A program made the translations under genes and the position numbers. This document shows, piece after piece, positions 24,940 to 33,938 of a DNA stretch of 64,000 nt. Every line of letters begins with the position of its first letter. Within the stretch, counting starts at the first letter, position 1. Under the pieces are notes generated by a model. That model searched no databases. It was given only the letters and a program-made list of their open reading frames with translations, and was not told the DNA's origin. Source of the stretch: Dulcicalothrix desertica PCC 7102 (GTDB taxonomy: Bacteria > Cyanobacteriota > Cyanobacteriia > Cyanobacteriales > Nostocaceae); assembly GCF_003991905.1 (NCBI RefSeq), contig NZ_RSCL01000017.1:202132-266131 (forward strand), in the 5' to 3' direction.

Positions 24940-26142
24940 ATGTACGACCATAGAGAAATAGCAAGAGCAATGGATTTGTTTCATTTTGAAGAACACAGTC
25001 CCGGTATGATTTTTTGGCATCCGATGGGTTGGCGCCTGTATCGTGTAATAGAAGATTACATGCGCGGAGTATATGAATCATATGGATTTCTAGAAGTGCG
25101 CTCACCCATAGCACTAAGTCGCGCGCTGTGGGAAAAATCAGGTCACTGGGAAAAATTCCGCGAAGGCATCTTCGTAGTCGGTAGCTTAGATAAAGACAAA
25201 GAAGACTTAACTCCAGATTATGCATTAAAGCCAATGTCATGCCCTGCACATGTGGGTATCTATAAATCTGCAAGGCGAAGTTATCGGGAAATGCCTATCA
25301 GGTTAATGGAGTTTGGCATGGTTCACCGCAACGAACCATCAGGAACACTATCTGGTTGTATGCGGTTACGTCAGTTTGTTCAAGACGATGTTCATATATT
25401 TTGTCAGGAAGCAGACATTCAAAACGAGATTCGTAACTTCTTGAATATGGTAAGTGAAGTCTACAAAGCATTTGGATATGAGAAGTTTTCCATTAAAATT
25501 TCTCTACGACCAGAAAAACGCCTTGGTTCAGATGCTCTTTGGGATAAAGCAGAAGGCGCCCTTAGAGATGCATGTGAAGCGCTTAAATACGCATACGAAC
25601 TATTGCCAGGTGAAGGCGCCTTCTATGGCCCCAAAATCGAAGTCAGCTTAGAAGACCACCTTGGACGCTCATGGCAGTGCGGTACAATTCAAGTAGACTT
25701 TAACTTGCCCCAAATATTTGACCTTGCTTTTGTTAACAGTGAGGGAATATTTGAACAACCTGTAATGTTGCATCAAGCAGTTCTAGGTTCAATCGAACGC
25801 TGGATAGGAATACTCTTAGAAAGTCATGGAGCTTTACCTTTATGGTTGGCGCCAGTTCAAGTTGCAGTCGCACCAATATCCGATAAATCTGCTCAATGGG
25901 CTTTATATGTAGCATCTAAATTAAGGCGTAACGGTGTTAGAGTCGAACTAGCAAAGCGCGACGCAACAATTTCTAAAAAGATTCGTGAACTATTTGAACG
26001 CAAAATTCCTTTAATTGCTGTTGTTGGAGAACAAGAAGCAGCCAAAGGTACAGTAAATCTTAGGCGCCTGGGTGTTTCTGGTCAACAAGAGATTGAATTA
26101 TTAGACTTGGAGCAGGAATTAAGAAACCTGGTTTCTCACTGA
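24940..26142 (+). CDS. thrS: Threonyl-tRNA synthetase lacking TGS and editing domains
   Basis: A 400-residue class II synthetase; the usual ThrRS has about 600-640. Only the catalytic and anticodon-binding domains are present. Motif 2 is seen in MEFGMVHRNEPSG, the zinc ligands C101 (KPMSCPAH), H152 (QDDVHIFC) and H279 (PVMLHQAVLGS) are kept, and motif 3 is GSIERWIGILLE. It charges tRNA-Thr with Thr. Without the N-terminal editing domain Ser-tRNA-Thr cannot be cleared in cis; some cyanobacteria have two ThrRS, one of them short, and I infer that a full-length partner exists elsewhere. AAGGAG precedes the ATG; two threonine attenuators control the upstream region. Confidence 0.93.
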   Translation: MYDHREIARAMDLFHFEEHSPGMIFWHPMGWRLYRVIEDYMRGVYESYGFLEVRSPIALSRALWEKSGHWEKFREGIFVVGSLDKDKEDLTPDYALKPMSCPAHVGIYKSARRSYREMPIRLMEFGMVHRNEPSGTLSGCMRLRQFVQDDVHIFCQEADIQNEIRNFLNMVSEVYKAFGYEKFSIKISLRPEKRLGSDALWDKAEGALRDACEALKYAYELLPGEGAFYGPKIEVSLEDHLGRSWQCGTIQVDFNLPQIFDLAFVNSEGIFEQPVMLHQAVLGSIERWIGILLESHGALPLWLAPVQVAVAPISDKSAQWALYVASKLRRNGVRVELAKRDATISKKIRELFERKIPLIAVVGEQEAAKGTVNLRRLGVSGQQEIELLDLEQELRNLVSH

Positions 26143-26190
26143 ACATAAAAATCTACAATGCGCGTCAATATTGGCGCCATTGTAAATAAT

Positions 26191-26220
26191 AGGACGGGCA
26201 GGATGCCCATCCCACAAGAT
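26191..26220. repeat. Dispersed GGACGGGCAGGATGCC... repeat
   Basis: A short palindromic copy of the repeat family (GGGCAGGATGCCC, ending CCCACAAGA). It lies between the convergent thrS and pentapeptide-repeat genes and may serve as a bidirectional terminator-like hairpin. Confidence 0.6.
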
Positions 26221-26247
26221 AAAGTAGAATGTTGGGAAGTCGGGACT

Positions 26248-28062
26248 TTAGATGAAGTCGAAGTCATTAGCAGTGATGTTTGTTACACCAGCAACAGTAA
26301 TGCTATTTCCAGCACCAAACGCTGTAGAGGTGATAATCGAGTTGCCAGCACTGACATTGATAGATAAATTGTTAAAGCCAATTCCAAAGCTGACCAGATC
26401 AATTATGTCAGCTCCATTTCTGAAGCCATTAATAGTATCGACACCGAAACCACTAGAAAAGATTAGTTTGTCTGCTCCAGCACCACCATTCAGGCTGTCA
26501 TTACCAGCCCGACCAATAAGAATATCCTCTCCGTCTCCACCAATCAGACTATCTGCACCTGCACCGCCATCTAAGTAATCATTCCCAGCTTGACCAGTCA
26601 AGGTGTCATTTCCTTGATTGCCAAACATGTTATCATTACCGCCACTTCCTGTGATATTGTTATTAGCTGATGTTCCTACATAAAGACCTATTGCATTAGT
26701 TGCTGTTGCACCTGTGAAATCGGCATTGAGCAGATTAACATTGGTAAAGTTGGCATTGGACACGTTGGCATTGGTAAAATTAGCGCCAACTGCTGAACCA
26801 TCCAAAAAGTTTGCGCCGTTTAGGTTTGCACCCGTCAGATCGGCACCATTGAGTTGGGCAGAGCTTAAAGTTGCCCCAGTCATATTCGCATTATCAAATT
26901 GGGCGTTATTTAGGTTGGCACTGGTGAGGTCTGCTTCGGTCAAATTGGCACCAACTAGGAGAGTCGAGCCATTACCCTCAGTTAATTTCAGATTCGCATC
27001 ACTTAAATTTGCTCCCGTTAAATTAGTACCGCGAATCTTTGTATTCTCCAAAAAAGCGTTATTTAATTCAACACCACCTGTGAGATTTGCTCCATCCAAG
27101 GAACCCAAGCCGAGGTTGAGTCCCGTCATCTTTGCGCCAATAGCTGTGGCATTGGTCAAATCTCCACCTGCTAAATTAGCCCCTGAAAGGTCTGTTCGAT
27201 AAGAGGTACCGTTTGGTGAAACAAAGGTATTGAGGTTTGCGCCAACCAATTCTAGGTCTTCTGCAATCAAGTTCTGCATTTTGGCGCCACGCAAATCTGC
27301 TCCGTTTAGATTGGTATCGGGCAAAATGGCGCCTGTTAAATCGGTCTGAGTAGCAGAACCGTTAGGATTGACAAAAGCACTAAAATTAGAGCCTGACATA
27401 TTCACATCTTCTGCCCTGAACCCAGCCATGTCGGCGCCTCGGAAGCTTAAAGCTGCTGCCTGAGCTTGTTGAGTTGGGTTCGTATCTGTAATCGCAACTC
27501 CACTTAAATCAGCTAAATCAAAGATGGAGTTTTGCAAGGTCGCATCTGTGAAATTAGTTAAGGTAAAGTTTGCACCCGTTGCATTAGTATTAACAAAGCG
27601 AATGCTTTCAATGTCGGCACTTTGGAAATTAGCTCTTGTGACGTTGGCGCCTTCAAAGTCTGCCCCTTTAAGCTTGGTACTGATTAATTGTGCGTCAGTT
27701 AGGTTCGCGTTCCTGAGATTATTAACAGTTCCATCCGGTTCACCACTTAGGTCGGCTTCGTTCAAAATTGCATTGGTTAAGTTGGCGCCACTAAGGTTTA
27801 CTCCATTGAAGACAGCCAGAGAAAGGTTAGCGTTGGTAAAGTTAGCACCAGTAGCAATCACATCGCTTAAAGTTGCCTCTCGAAAATCGGTGCTAACCAA
27901 AGTAGTATTAATCAATTTGGTGGGAATATCATCTGCTGTCCCAGCAACTCCATCTGGTCCAAGAGCTGACCTTAAAGTTGATTTGAAAAAATTAGCATTA
28001 GTTAGATTCTGACCGCTAAAGTCTTGCCCTTCTATAGTTTGGTTACTGAAATTCTGTGACAT
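26248..28062 (-). CDS. Exported pentapeptide-repeat protein with C-terminal RTX domain
   Basis: A protein of 604 residues from the ATG at 28062 (AGGTG upstream; a TTG at 28077 would add 5). Residues 10-460 are pentapeptide repeats, A(N/D)LXX, forming a right-handed beta-helix (ANLTNA, ANLSGA, ADLTGA many times). Residues about 470-545 are hemolysin-type Ca-binding nonapeptides (GNDNMFGNQ, GNDTLTGQA, GNDYLDGGA, GADSLIGGD). The last 55 residues resemble the C-terminal signal of type I secretion substrates. It is therefore probably a secreted or cell-surface beta-helical protein that folds on binding calcium. No catalytic domain is visible. No secretion genes lie nearby. Confidence 0.85.
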   Translation of the reverse strand: MSQNFSNQTIEGQDFSGQNLTNANFFKSTLRSALGPDGVAGTADDIPTKLINTTLVSTDFREATLSDVIATGANFTNANLSLAVFNGVNLSGANLTNAILNEADLSGEPDGTVNNLRNANLTDAQLISTKLKGADFEGANVTRANFQSADIESIRFVNTNATGANFTLTNFTDATLQNSIFDLADLSGVAITDTNPTQQAQAAALSFRGADMAGFRAEDVNMSGSNFSAFVNPNGSATQTDLTGAILPDTNLNGADLRGAKMQNLIAEDLELVGANLNTFVSPNGTSYRTDLSGANLAGGDLTNATAIGAKMTGLNLGLGSLDGANLTGGVELNNAFLENTKIRGTNLTGANLSDANLKLTEGNGSTLLVGANLTEADLTSANLNNAQFDNANMTGATLSSAQLNGADLTGANLNGANFLDGSAVGANFTNANVSNANFTNVNLLNADFTGATATNAIGLYVGTSANNNITGSGGNDNMFGNQGNDTLTGQAGNDYLDGGAGADSLIGGDGEDILIGRAGNDSLNGGAGADKLIFSSGFGVDTINGFRNGADIIDLVSFGIGFNNLSINVSAGNSIITSTAFGAGNSITVAGVTNITANDFDFI

Positions 28063-28700
28063 ATTACACCTTGACAAAAAATTAATTGGTTGGATATTTA
28101 AGGACTTAAGCCAGTTTTATATTTCCACTGTGGAGCAACCAGTTAATGTAGTCCAAAGCGGAAAAATTGTTTACGACTTATACAACTGGTACACAAAACT
28201 GTGAGATGTAGGACGCAACGAAAAAACTCCAGTGCTGTACCTGCTTCATTTTGTTATTGATGCTTTGCGTGTCTTCTTAAAGCATTAATTAAAAGCATGT
28301 TTGTCAAATCTATACTTTTATCTTAATGCAAAGTAAAAGAAATAGATTTAACTTTCCAAATCACAAGAAAAGTCAAAATTATATTAAGTTAGAAAAAATT
28401 TATAAAAATTAAATTAACTTAAAATTTTTCTTTTCAAAAATTAATATAGTTTCATTAACTGTATCTTGTCAATGCTAAAATCATGAGAAAATTCTCATAA
28501 AACAAAATGTTTATTAATTAAATTGTATTTATTTATACTGCAATTTTTAATTTAACTAGAAGATAATTGAAGTAGTATTAATTAAAATAATTGTTGTCTC
28601 TGACTTTACAGAATAATCATTCAGTTAGCGAGTAAGTATTTTTAAACCTTTGAACTACTACATTTATCACTTCATGGATAAGGTTTATGCAAATCATAAA
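28063..28700. other. Long AT-rich region upstream of the RTX protein
   Basis: About 640 bases, very AT-rich, without a supported gene. It includes the 5' untranslated region and promoter of the pentapeptide-RTX gene on the minus strand. A long leader with low GC is common before large exported proteins. No riboswitch or clear hairpin was recognised. Confidence 0.45.
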
Positions 28701-28808
28701 TAAAATCTATGAAGATGTAGAGACCGTAAACTTACAGTCTCTACACCTCTGTGTTTATAAAATGATGGCGCCTAACTTACATCTTGCCGCATTCGCGGCG
28801 GAGCTTAA

Positions 28809-28875
28809 AGAAACCGGGCTTATAACGAAAAATCAACGTTTTATAGCAAAGTCTTTGTCAAGAAGCCCGGTTTCT
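28809..28875. repeat. Inverted repeat AGAAACCGGGCTT
   Basis: The 13-bp arms AGAAACCGGGCTT (28809-28821) and AAGCCCGGTTTCT (28863-28875) are perfect. The sequence between is 41 bases. It belongs to a palindrome type common in cyanobacterial intergenic DNA. A second short palindrome (GTAGAGACC...GTCTCTAC) lies at 28718-28745. Confidence 0.65.
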
Positions 28876-28961
28876 AGGACTGGTGCATTCCGGTGAGCTA
28901 ATCCTTGATTCGCTCCCCTAAACTCTTCTATATTGAAAAGAAGTGAGAAAAGAACCAGCTA

Positions 28962-29180
28962 TTAAGCGACTAAAATGTCGCTAGCGGTTATAGTTGGCAT
29001 ACCTTGTAGTAATGCAAACTCACCACCAGTACCAAATCCATTCGCGGCGCCATTTGTGTCGTAGAATAATTTACCGCTACCCGTACTGTAGGTGATAAAA
29101 GCATTACTGTTATCGGCTGCAGCATCATTTGCAACAATGCTAAACTCACCAGCAGAAATTTGCCCACCATTTTGAGGGGG
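28962..29180 (-). pseudogene. C-terminal fragment of an RTX protein, cut by an insertion sequence
   Basis: The minus strand reads GGQISAGEFSIVANDAAADN, AFITYSTGSGKLFYDTNGAA and FALLQGMPTITASDILVA, then a stop at 28962-28964. This is the type I secretion C-terminus of hemolysin-type proteins ('LFYDTNG' and 'ITASDILV' are typical). The coding sequence ends abruptly at about 29175, where the IS607-type element begins. Confidence 0.72.
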
Positions 29181-29271
29181 AAGTAGCTGTAATTAATTTT
29201 ATGGACAGGTGTTGACAATTATGCCCAAATAGGTAATAATAAACTGGTAGCCTATATCAGTTGAGTTTGAT

Positions 29272-29913
29272 ATGGAGAACAGTTCAGGGGCAATAGTTAG
29301 TATTGGAGATGCCGCTTCGGAGTTAGGCATCTCGGTAAAAACATTAAGACGGTGGGCAGATTCAGGAAAAATACGTTCCGAGCGTTCTCCAACGGGACAA
29401 AGAAGATTTTATTTATCAGATATTAAGCGAATAACGCCACGGGATTTAAAACAGTTAGATTCACGTGTGACTATTAATTATGCTCGTGTTTCTAGTAATG
29501 ATCAAAAACAAGACTTAGTAAGACAAGTGCAGGCTTTAGAGTCTTTTAGTGCATCGAATGGCTGGCAATTTGAAACGATTCAAGACCTAGGAAGTGGATT
29601 AAATTACCAAAAAAAAGGCTTACAAAAACTGTTAAAGCGGATACTGTCTGGAGAGATTGGTCGGCTAGTAATAACACATAAAGATAGGCTTTTACGATTT
29701 GGAGCAGAACTCGTATTTGCAATGTGTGAAGAGTATGAGGTCGAGGTAGTAATTATTAACAAATCCTCTGAGGAGGTAACATTTGAACAAGAACTAGTTT
29801 CAGATATGATTGAATTAGTGACAGTATTTTCAGCAAGGCTTTATGGCGCAAGAAGCAAAAAAAATAAACAGATGATTGATGGGATCACGTCTGTAATTGA
29901 GGAGGTGAAGTAA
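29272..29913 (+). CDS. tnpA: IS607-family serine recombinase/transposase (TnpA)
   Basis: A 213-residue protein. Residues 10-60 are a MerR-type helix-turn-helix (IGDAASELGISVKTLRRWAD); residues 65-205 are a serine resolvase catalytic domain (INYARVSSNDQKQDL with the nucleophilic Ser, ITHKDRLLRFG). This is the IS607 type, which moves through a double-stranded circular intermediate. The gene is intact. Its partner tnpB is truncated, which should not prevent transposition, but the right end needed for it seems lost. Confidence 0.9.
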   Translation: MENSSGAIVSIGDAASELGISVKTLRRWADSGKIRSERSPTGQRRFYLSDIKRITPRDLKQLDSRVTINYARVSSNDQKQDLVRQVQALESFSASNGWQFETIQDLGSGLNYQKKGLQKLLKRILSGEIGRLVITHKDRLLRFGAELVFAMCEEYEVEVVIINKSSEEVTFEQELVSDMIELVTVFSARLYGARSKKNKQMIDGITSVIEEVK

Positions 29914-30650
29914 ATGCCTACAGTTTATCGGTCATATGTAACTCAGATAGAAAACAATTTCAAGGGCGAAACTGATGCGATAAAAATGTTAGAGTCATTA
30001 TCTCCAATTGCAGCGGAGATGTCTAAGATGGCATTGATTGGCTTAGAGAATAATATGGAGAGAGGTTCATTAAATTCTCAAATACAAAATGCCTTTAGAG
30101 TCAACAAGCGCTATGCCAATAGTGTGATTAGTTTTGTTGCAGGAGAATTAGATTCAGCCACCAAATCAAGACAAGCACATATTGAAATATTCGATTCAAA
30201 AATCACATCGATCTTTGAGGAAATTCAACGATTAAACAAAAGACTAAAATTGCATAGAGAGTACGTTCATGCTGTAGAGAAACGTAATAAGGCAATCAAA
30301 TATCCGGTTTTAACTAAATCTGGAAAACCCAAAAAAGTACCAGAAATTAAGAAAAAACCTTCCTTTGATAATGCTTGTCCCATTAATGGAAAATCTCATG
30401 GTAAGACCTATTTACAGCTAGCAAAACAGCAATTGTTCCAAAAAAAACGCCAACTACAAATGTACCTAGATCGAAAATCCAAAGTGATTAAAACTAAAGT
30501 TCAGGTAAATTTGGGTAATTTAGGTAAAGTTGCTTTTGTAGGTAGTACTTCGGAAAGTAGTGGGAATCAGATATGTCAACTCACACCCCTTTTCGTGCCA
30601 ACCTTAACAATTCGTGTTCCCTATTTCTTAGAAGAAACTTTTGGTGAATA
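29914..30650 (+). pseudogene. TnpB N-terminal fragment
   Basis: The gene starts MPTVYRSYVTQIENNFKGET one codon after tnpA, as in cyanobacterial IS607 elements, and runs for about 245 residues of helical N-terminal and wedge regions. It is cut at about 30650; the 266-residue frame ends with unrelated residues read from the neighbouring element (PLHKINEYTSCHNP). The RuvC nuclease domain with its catalytic acidic residues and the zinc finger is absent, so the RNA-guided nuclease activity of TnpB cannot be present. Confidence 0.72.
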
Positions 30651-31361
30651 TGTGACTTTACCACTCCACAAAATCAATGAATATACATCTTGCCATAATC
30701 CAACATTACGATAAAAAGCCGCTTCCCCTTTTTGGGGATAAATTGAAGATGCTTCTATTATGTGGCGCCTGATTCCATGTAACTTTGTGTCACAAGTTAT
30801 ACGTATGCAATAATACCAATTACTTGCTTGCAACCAACTTAAAAAATCATGATTAGCAAAACCTCGATCTGCGAGCATCATTACATCAGGATGATGGCGT
30901 AGTAACCATCTAGCTTTGCGTAACATCGGTTCGTATTCATTAAATGCGACTGTTGCGCTACCATGCTCCAATACACGCCACAGTAATGGGATTGCCCGAC
31001 CACAACAAACTACTGAGATATGAATCATACAAAATCGGTTCCATAACACGGTAGTATCAATAGCTAAATATAATCGATGGTTCTGCCAGTCTTTTAAGGC
31101 TGACATTGCCAATGGTAAATACAACTTTTCAACACGAACCCTTTTATTTTCCAAGAATCGGCGCCATCTACGCTCAAAGCTTTGAGCTTGTTCTGCTAAC
31201 GAATGTACGTAGGGTTCCCATGCGCTCAAACTTAACTGTCCACTGTATATTAATCCATTAATCATCCAAGCTAGGGTTTTTAAATGGCGCAAGTCGCAGT
31301 AAGTACAGTATTGACGTAGATATCCAAATATCTGACTATATAGTTGGGTCGAGTTTGACAT
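30640..31361 (-). pseudogene. IS4-type transposase, 3'-truncated
   Basis: From the ATG at 31361 about 240 residues are open: ALKDWQNHRLYLAIDTTVLW (first catalytic Asp region, DTT), CCGRAIPLLWRVLEHG, and VMMLADRGFANHDFLSWLQA (second Asp, ADRGF). This is the DDE transposase core of the IS4 superfamily. The frame then runs into the TnpB fragment and stops; the third catalytic residue (Glu in the YREK-like region) and about 130 further residues are missing. It is inactive as it stands. The upstream end, near 31.45 kb, may hold the element's terminal repeat. Confidence 0.72.
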
Positions 31362-31550
31362 GATGCACTTGGTAGTAGTGTGGTAACTTTACCATCTCAT
31401 GTTTCTTGACCCTTTTATTAAATGCCCTGATTTTACAGGGTTTTCTAGACTTCTGTCAGGCAGTCAGGGTTGCATCATGACTATAGAAAGCAGCACACAT
31501 CTAACTACATTGCTTTTTTGAGTAATCATTAATAAAGGAGAATAAACAAG

Positions 31551-32471
31551 ATGTATTATTCAATAGACTTAGCTGGCAAAGTATACCCAAATCCAAATTA
31601 TGTACAAACACGTAAACGGATTAATAGCCTAGTGGATAAATATTTATCTACAGGAATTTTGTACTCTAGACTCCATGACTTACCAACACAGTTTGAAAAT
31701 CCTCATCAACGTCATTGGCAACCTATTGATTGGAAAGCAGTTAGTGATGAGCAAATTGTTGGAGTGGGCAAAAATTTATTTATAACCTTCCTTGCCAATG
31801 CCGCAGAAATCGAAACACCTATCCGTCATTATGCTCTAGAGAGTCGAGATTACTTACAAACAGTGCATCCACAACTCGCGCGCTTTATGGGAGGCGCCTT
31901 AACTGAAGATGGAAAAATATTAGAAATTGGTGTCTGGGAAAAAGAAGAACGTCAACATGCACCTGTGTTTCAGAAAATATACGAGAAACTCACGCATCAA
32001 AAATTACAAGCTAAACCAAATACTGTTCAAGGTTATCAACAAAGCCATGACTTACGACAAGACGTATATAGTCATGTACTTAGCCGTATAGCAACCGAGT
32101 GGAGCGCAACATCTTTGTATTTATGGTTAATGGCACATTCAACAGGAGAATTACAACACGCTATTGCACAACCTTTACAAGATGAAATAAATCATTTAGC
32201 AAAGTTTTGGGGAATTGGCATCTGGGCTTTTGGTGATTCTTACATAACTCGTCTCAAGGGAATGACTAAAACTTTAATCGATTTACTTAATCATCATCAA
32301 AGCGAACGTACTCACAGTGTTGAATTTGGATTCACCAATGCATTATATGCTGTTGAGTTGATGTTCACATTTACACGAGTAATGGCACGCTTAAATTACT
32401 GGCATAAATCTTTAAATCTTACTTATTTAGAGAATCTCTTTGGACAGGCGCCTGTCTTTGCATTGCCATAA
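31551..32471 (+). CDS. Ferritin-like diiron protein of unknown function
   Basis: A 306-residue helical protein with two E-x-x-H motifs in the spacing of ferritin-like diiron sites: EERQH (E133, H136) and DEINH (E212, H215), with further acidic residues before each (E97 region, E183). Acyl-ACP desaturases and aldehyde-deformylating oxygenases share such a layout, but the surrounding sequence does not clearly fit either. GGAG lies a few bases before the ATG at 31551. The expected activity is O2-dependent oxidation or desaturation (inference). The stop codon lies in the first unit of a 19-bp tandem repeat. Confidence 0.65.
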   Translation: MYYSIDLAGKVYPNPNYVQTRKRINSLVDKYLSTGILYSRLHDLPTQFENPHQRHWQPIDWKAVSDEQIVGVGKNLFITFLANAAEIETPIRHYALESRDYLQTVHPQLARFMGGALTEDGKILEIGVWEKEERQHAPVFQKIYEKLTHQKLQAKPNTVQGYQQSHDLRQDVYSHVLSRIATEWSATSLYLWLMAHSTGELQHAIAQPLQDEINHLAKFWGIGIWAFGDSYITRLKGMTKTLIDLLNHHQSERTHSVEFGFTNALYAVELMFTFTRVMARLNYWHKSLNLTYLENLFGQAPVFALP

Positions 32472-32545
32472 TCTTGTAAAACTGCCATAATCTTGTAAAA
32501 CTGCCATAATCTTGTGGAACGGGCATCCCTGCCCGTCCTGTAGAT
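32464..32545. repeat. Three 19-bp tandem units followed by a dispersed palindrome
   Basis: TGCCATAATCTTGTAAAAC is repeated at 32464, 32483 and 32502; the third unit ends in GGAAC and merges with the CTTGTGGAACGGGCATCC... dispersed repeat. The first unit contains the last codons and stop of the ferritin-like gene, so the repeat arose by local duplication of a gene end together with the repeat's edge. Confidence 0.8.
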
Positions 32546-33205
32546 TGGGTTATTTACTTAAATGCGTCAACTCAGAGCCATTAAAAAAATCTAACCTCAA
32601 TCAAACGGCGCCTAAATTTTGAAGACATGCATTTAATATCAAGCTAGTTGCTGTAAATATAGATTATTTTTCAAGAGTATCGTTTTGTAAAATTTATAAA
32701 TTTTAAGTGACATAACAAAATTCAGTATAATCACATAAAATATTTATTCTGAGTTACATAAGTATATGTAGAAAATCAGTGTAGAGATAACTATATCTTT
32801 AGTATGAGTGGTATATTTTTCCTCGCAAGCTAAATATTTATATGCAAGTTATTCAATCGTAGACTGTAGTTAACTTTGCTCGATTTACGAGAACTTTATA
32901 TTTTCATCGCAAAATTTTTATATTAATGCGTACTTTTGCTCTATTGCGACTTTGTATACCCGTAAATTAGTGTATAAATATGAACTCATTACGGATTCCC
33001 TTTGTTGTTTAATATCCATAAAAAGCATGTTATGGGCATCGTATTTTATGTTTCAATACGATATAACGAAGTTAAGTTGGTGGCAGACAACTTCGTCAAA
33101 CAATATTCCTTCCTTGCATTCGTGAAATCCGCACGCAAATTTTAATTTTGACGAACATATCCTTTCTAGCTCCTCCTCCGCACTCTCTTTAAAAAGGATA
33201 AAACC
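32546..33205. other. AT-rich intergenic region
   Basis: About 660 bases with no gene I can support. It is strongly AT-rich and probably includes the promoter and a long 5' leader of the response regulator gene at 33206, which has AAAAAGGATAAAACC directly before the ATG. Confidence 0.45.
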
Positions 33206-33859
33206 ATGTCAGAACAGGAAAATTACAATATTGTCTCACGCTTACAACTTCTCATGCAATATTTACAGGCTTTAGACCAAGAGGATATCCAAACCGCCAA
33301 CAACATTTTTGGTATAATTCACTCGGATGCTCGAATGAAAAATATTATTTCAGAAATAAATATTGCTTATCAGCAAGAGGATTCGAGGTCAGAGATTCTG
33401 AGAAATACTAAATTGTTAACAGGAAAAGTTCGGTTGGCAATTATAGAAGGCAATGACATTATTCGCACTGGTATTCGGATAATACTATCAGAGAGTCCAG
33501 ATATAGAAGTTGTCGGTGAAGCCACTTCTTATTTTGAGGCTTTATTGCTTTTACAACAGCAACAACCAGATGTCGCAATTATTAATATTGACTTACCTGG
33601 TAAAAATGGCATTGAATTAATGCGAGAGTTGCAACAAAGCAATAATCGTGTTAAATCAATAATTCTATCCAGATACAAAAATGTAGAAACTGTCTTGTCT
33701 GCTTTTGCAGCAGGCGCCAACTCTTATTGCATGAAAGACATTAAAGTCAATCATTTACTTGAAGCTATCCATACTACACACATTGGTAAAAAATGGATAG
33801 ACCCCCTACTTTCAGATGTTGTATTAGAAATATTACAAACTCACGTCGAAAGTACTTAA
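33206..33859 (+). CDS. Response regulator without output domain
   Basis: A 217-residue protein. Residues 1-72 form an uncharacterised helical N-terminus (SRLQLLMQYLQALDQEDIQT); residues 75-195 are a receiver domain like those of NarL/LuxR regulators, with E81 and D84 as the acidic pair, the phospho-acceptor D129 in VAIINIDLPGKNG and the Lys in YCMKDI. The helix-turn-helix that normally follows is missing: the protein ends about 20 residues after the receiver. It may act through protein contacts, or as a phosphate sink. No kinase is adjacent. AAGGA precedes the start. Confidence 0.82.
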   Translation: MSEQENYNIVSRLQLLMQYLQALDQEDIQTANNIFGIIHSDARMKNIISEINIAYQQEDSRSEILRNTKLLTGKVRLAIIEGNDIIRTGIRIILSESPDIEVVGEATSYFEALLLLQQQQPDVAIINIDLPGKNGIELMRELQQSNNRVKSIILSRYKNVETVLSAFAAGANSYCMKDIKVNHLLEAIHTTHIGKKWIDPLLSDVVLEILQTHVEST

Positions 33860-33938
33860 ATGGGCGCGGTATTTTTAACACCTAAAGTTACCTAAAGTTC
33901 CTGGGAGATGCTTACAAACATTTCCCAGGAATGATGGA

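Larger units (their letters stand above)
29175..30650 (+). mobile_element. IS607-family element, 3'-truncated
   Basis: The element holds a serine-recombinase transposase and the beginning of a TnpB gene in the usual order and spacing (the TAA of the first gene lies directly before the ATG of the second). Its left end interrupts an RTX gene; its right end is missing where an IS4-type transposase gene on the other strand begins, at about 30650. Confidence 0.75.

Noticed and set aside
26252..28012. Plus-strand ORFs of 108-162 residues opposite the pentapeptide-RTX gene
   Set aside because: They are mirror frames of the repeats (LALVKLAPV and similar patterns) and have no own signals.
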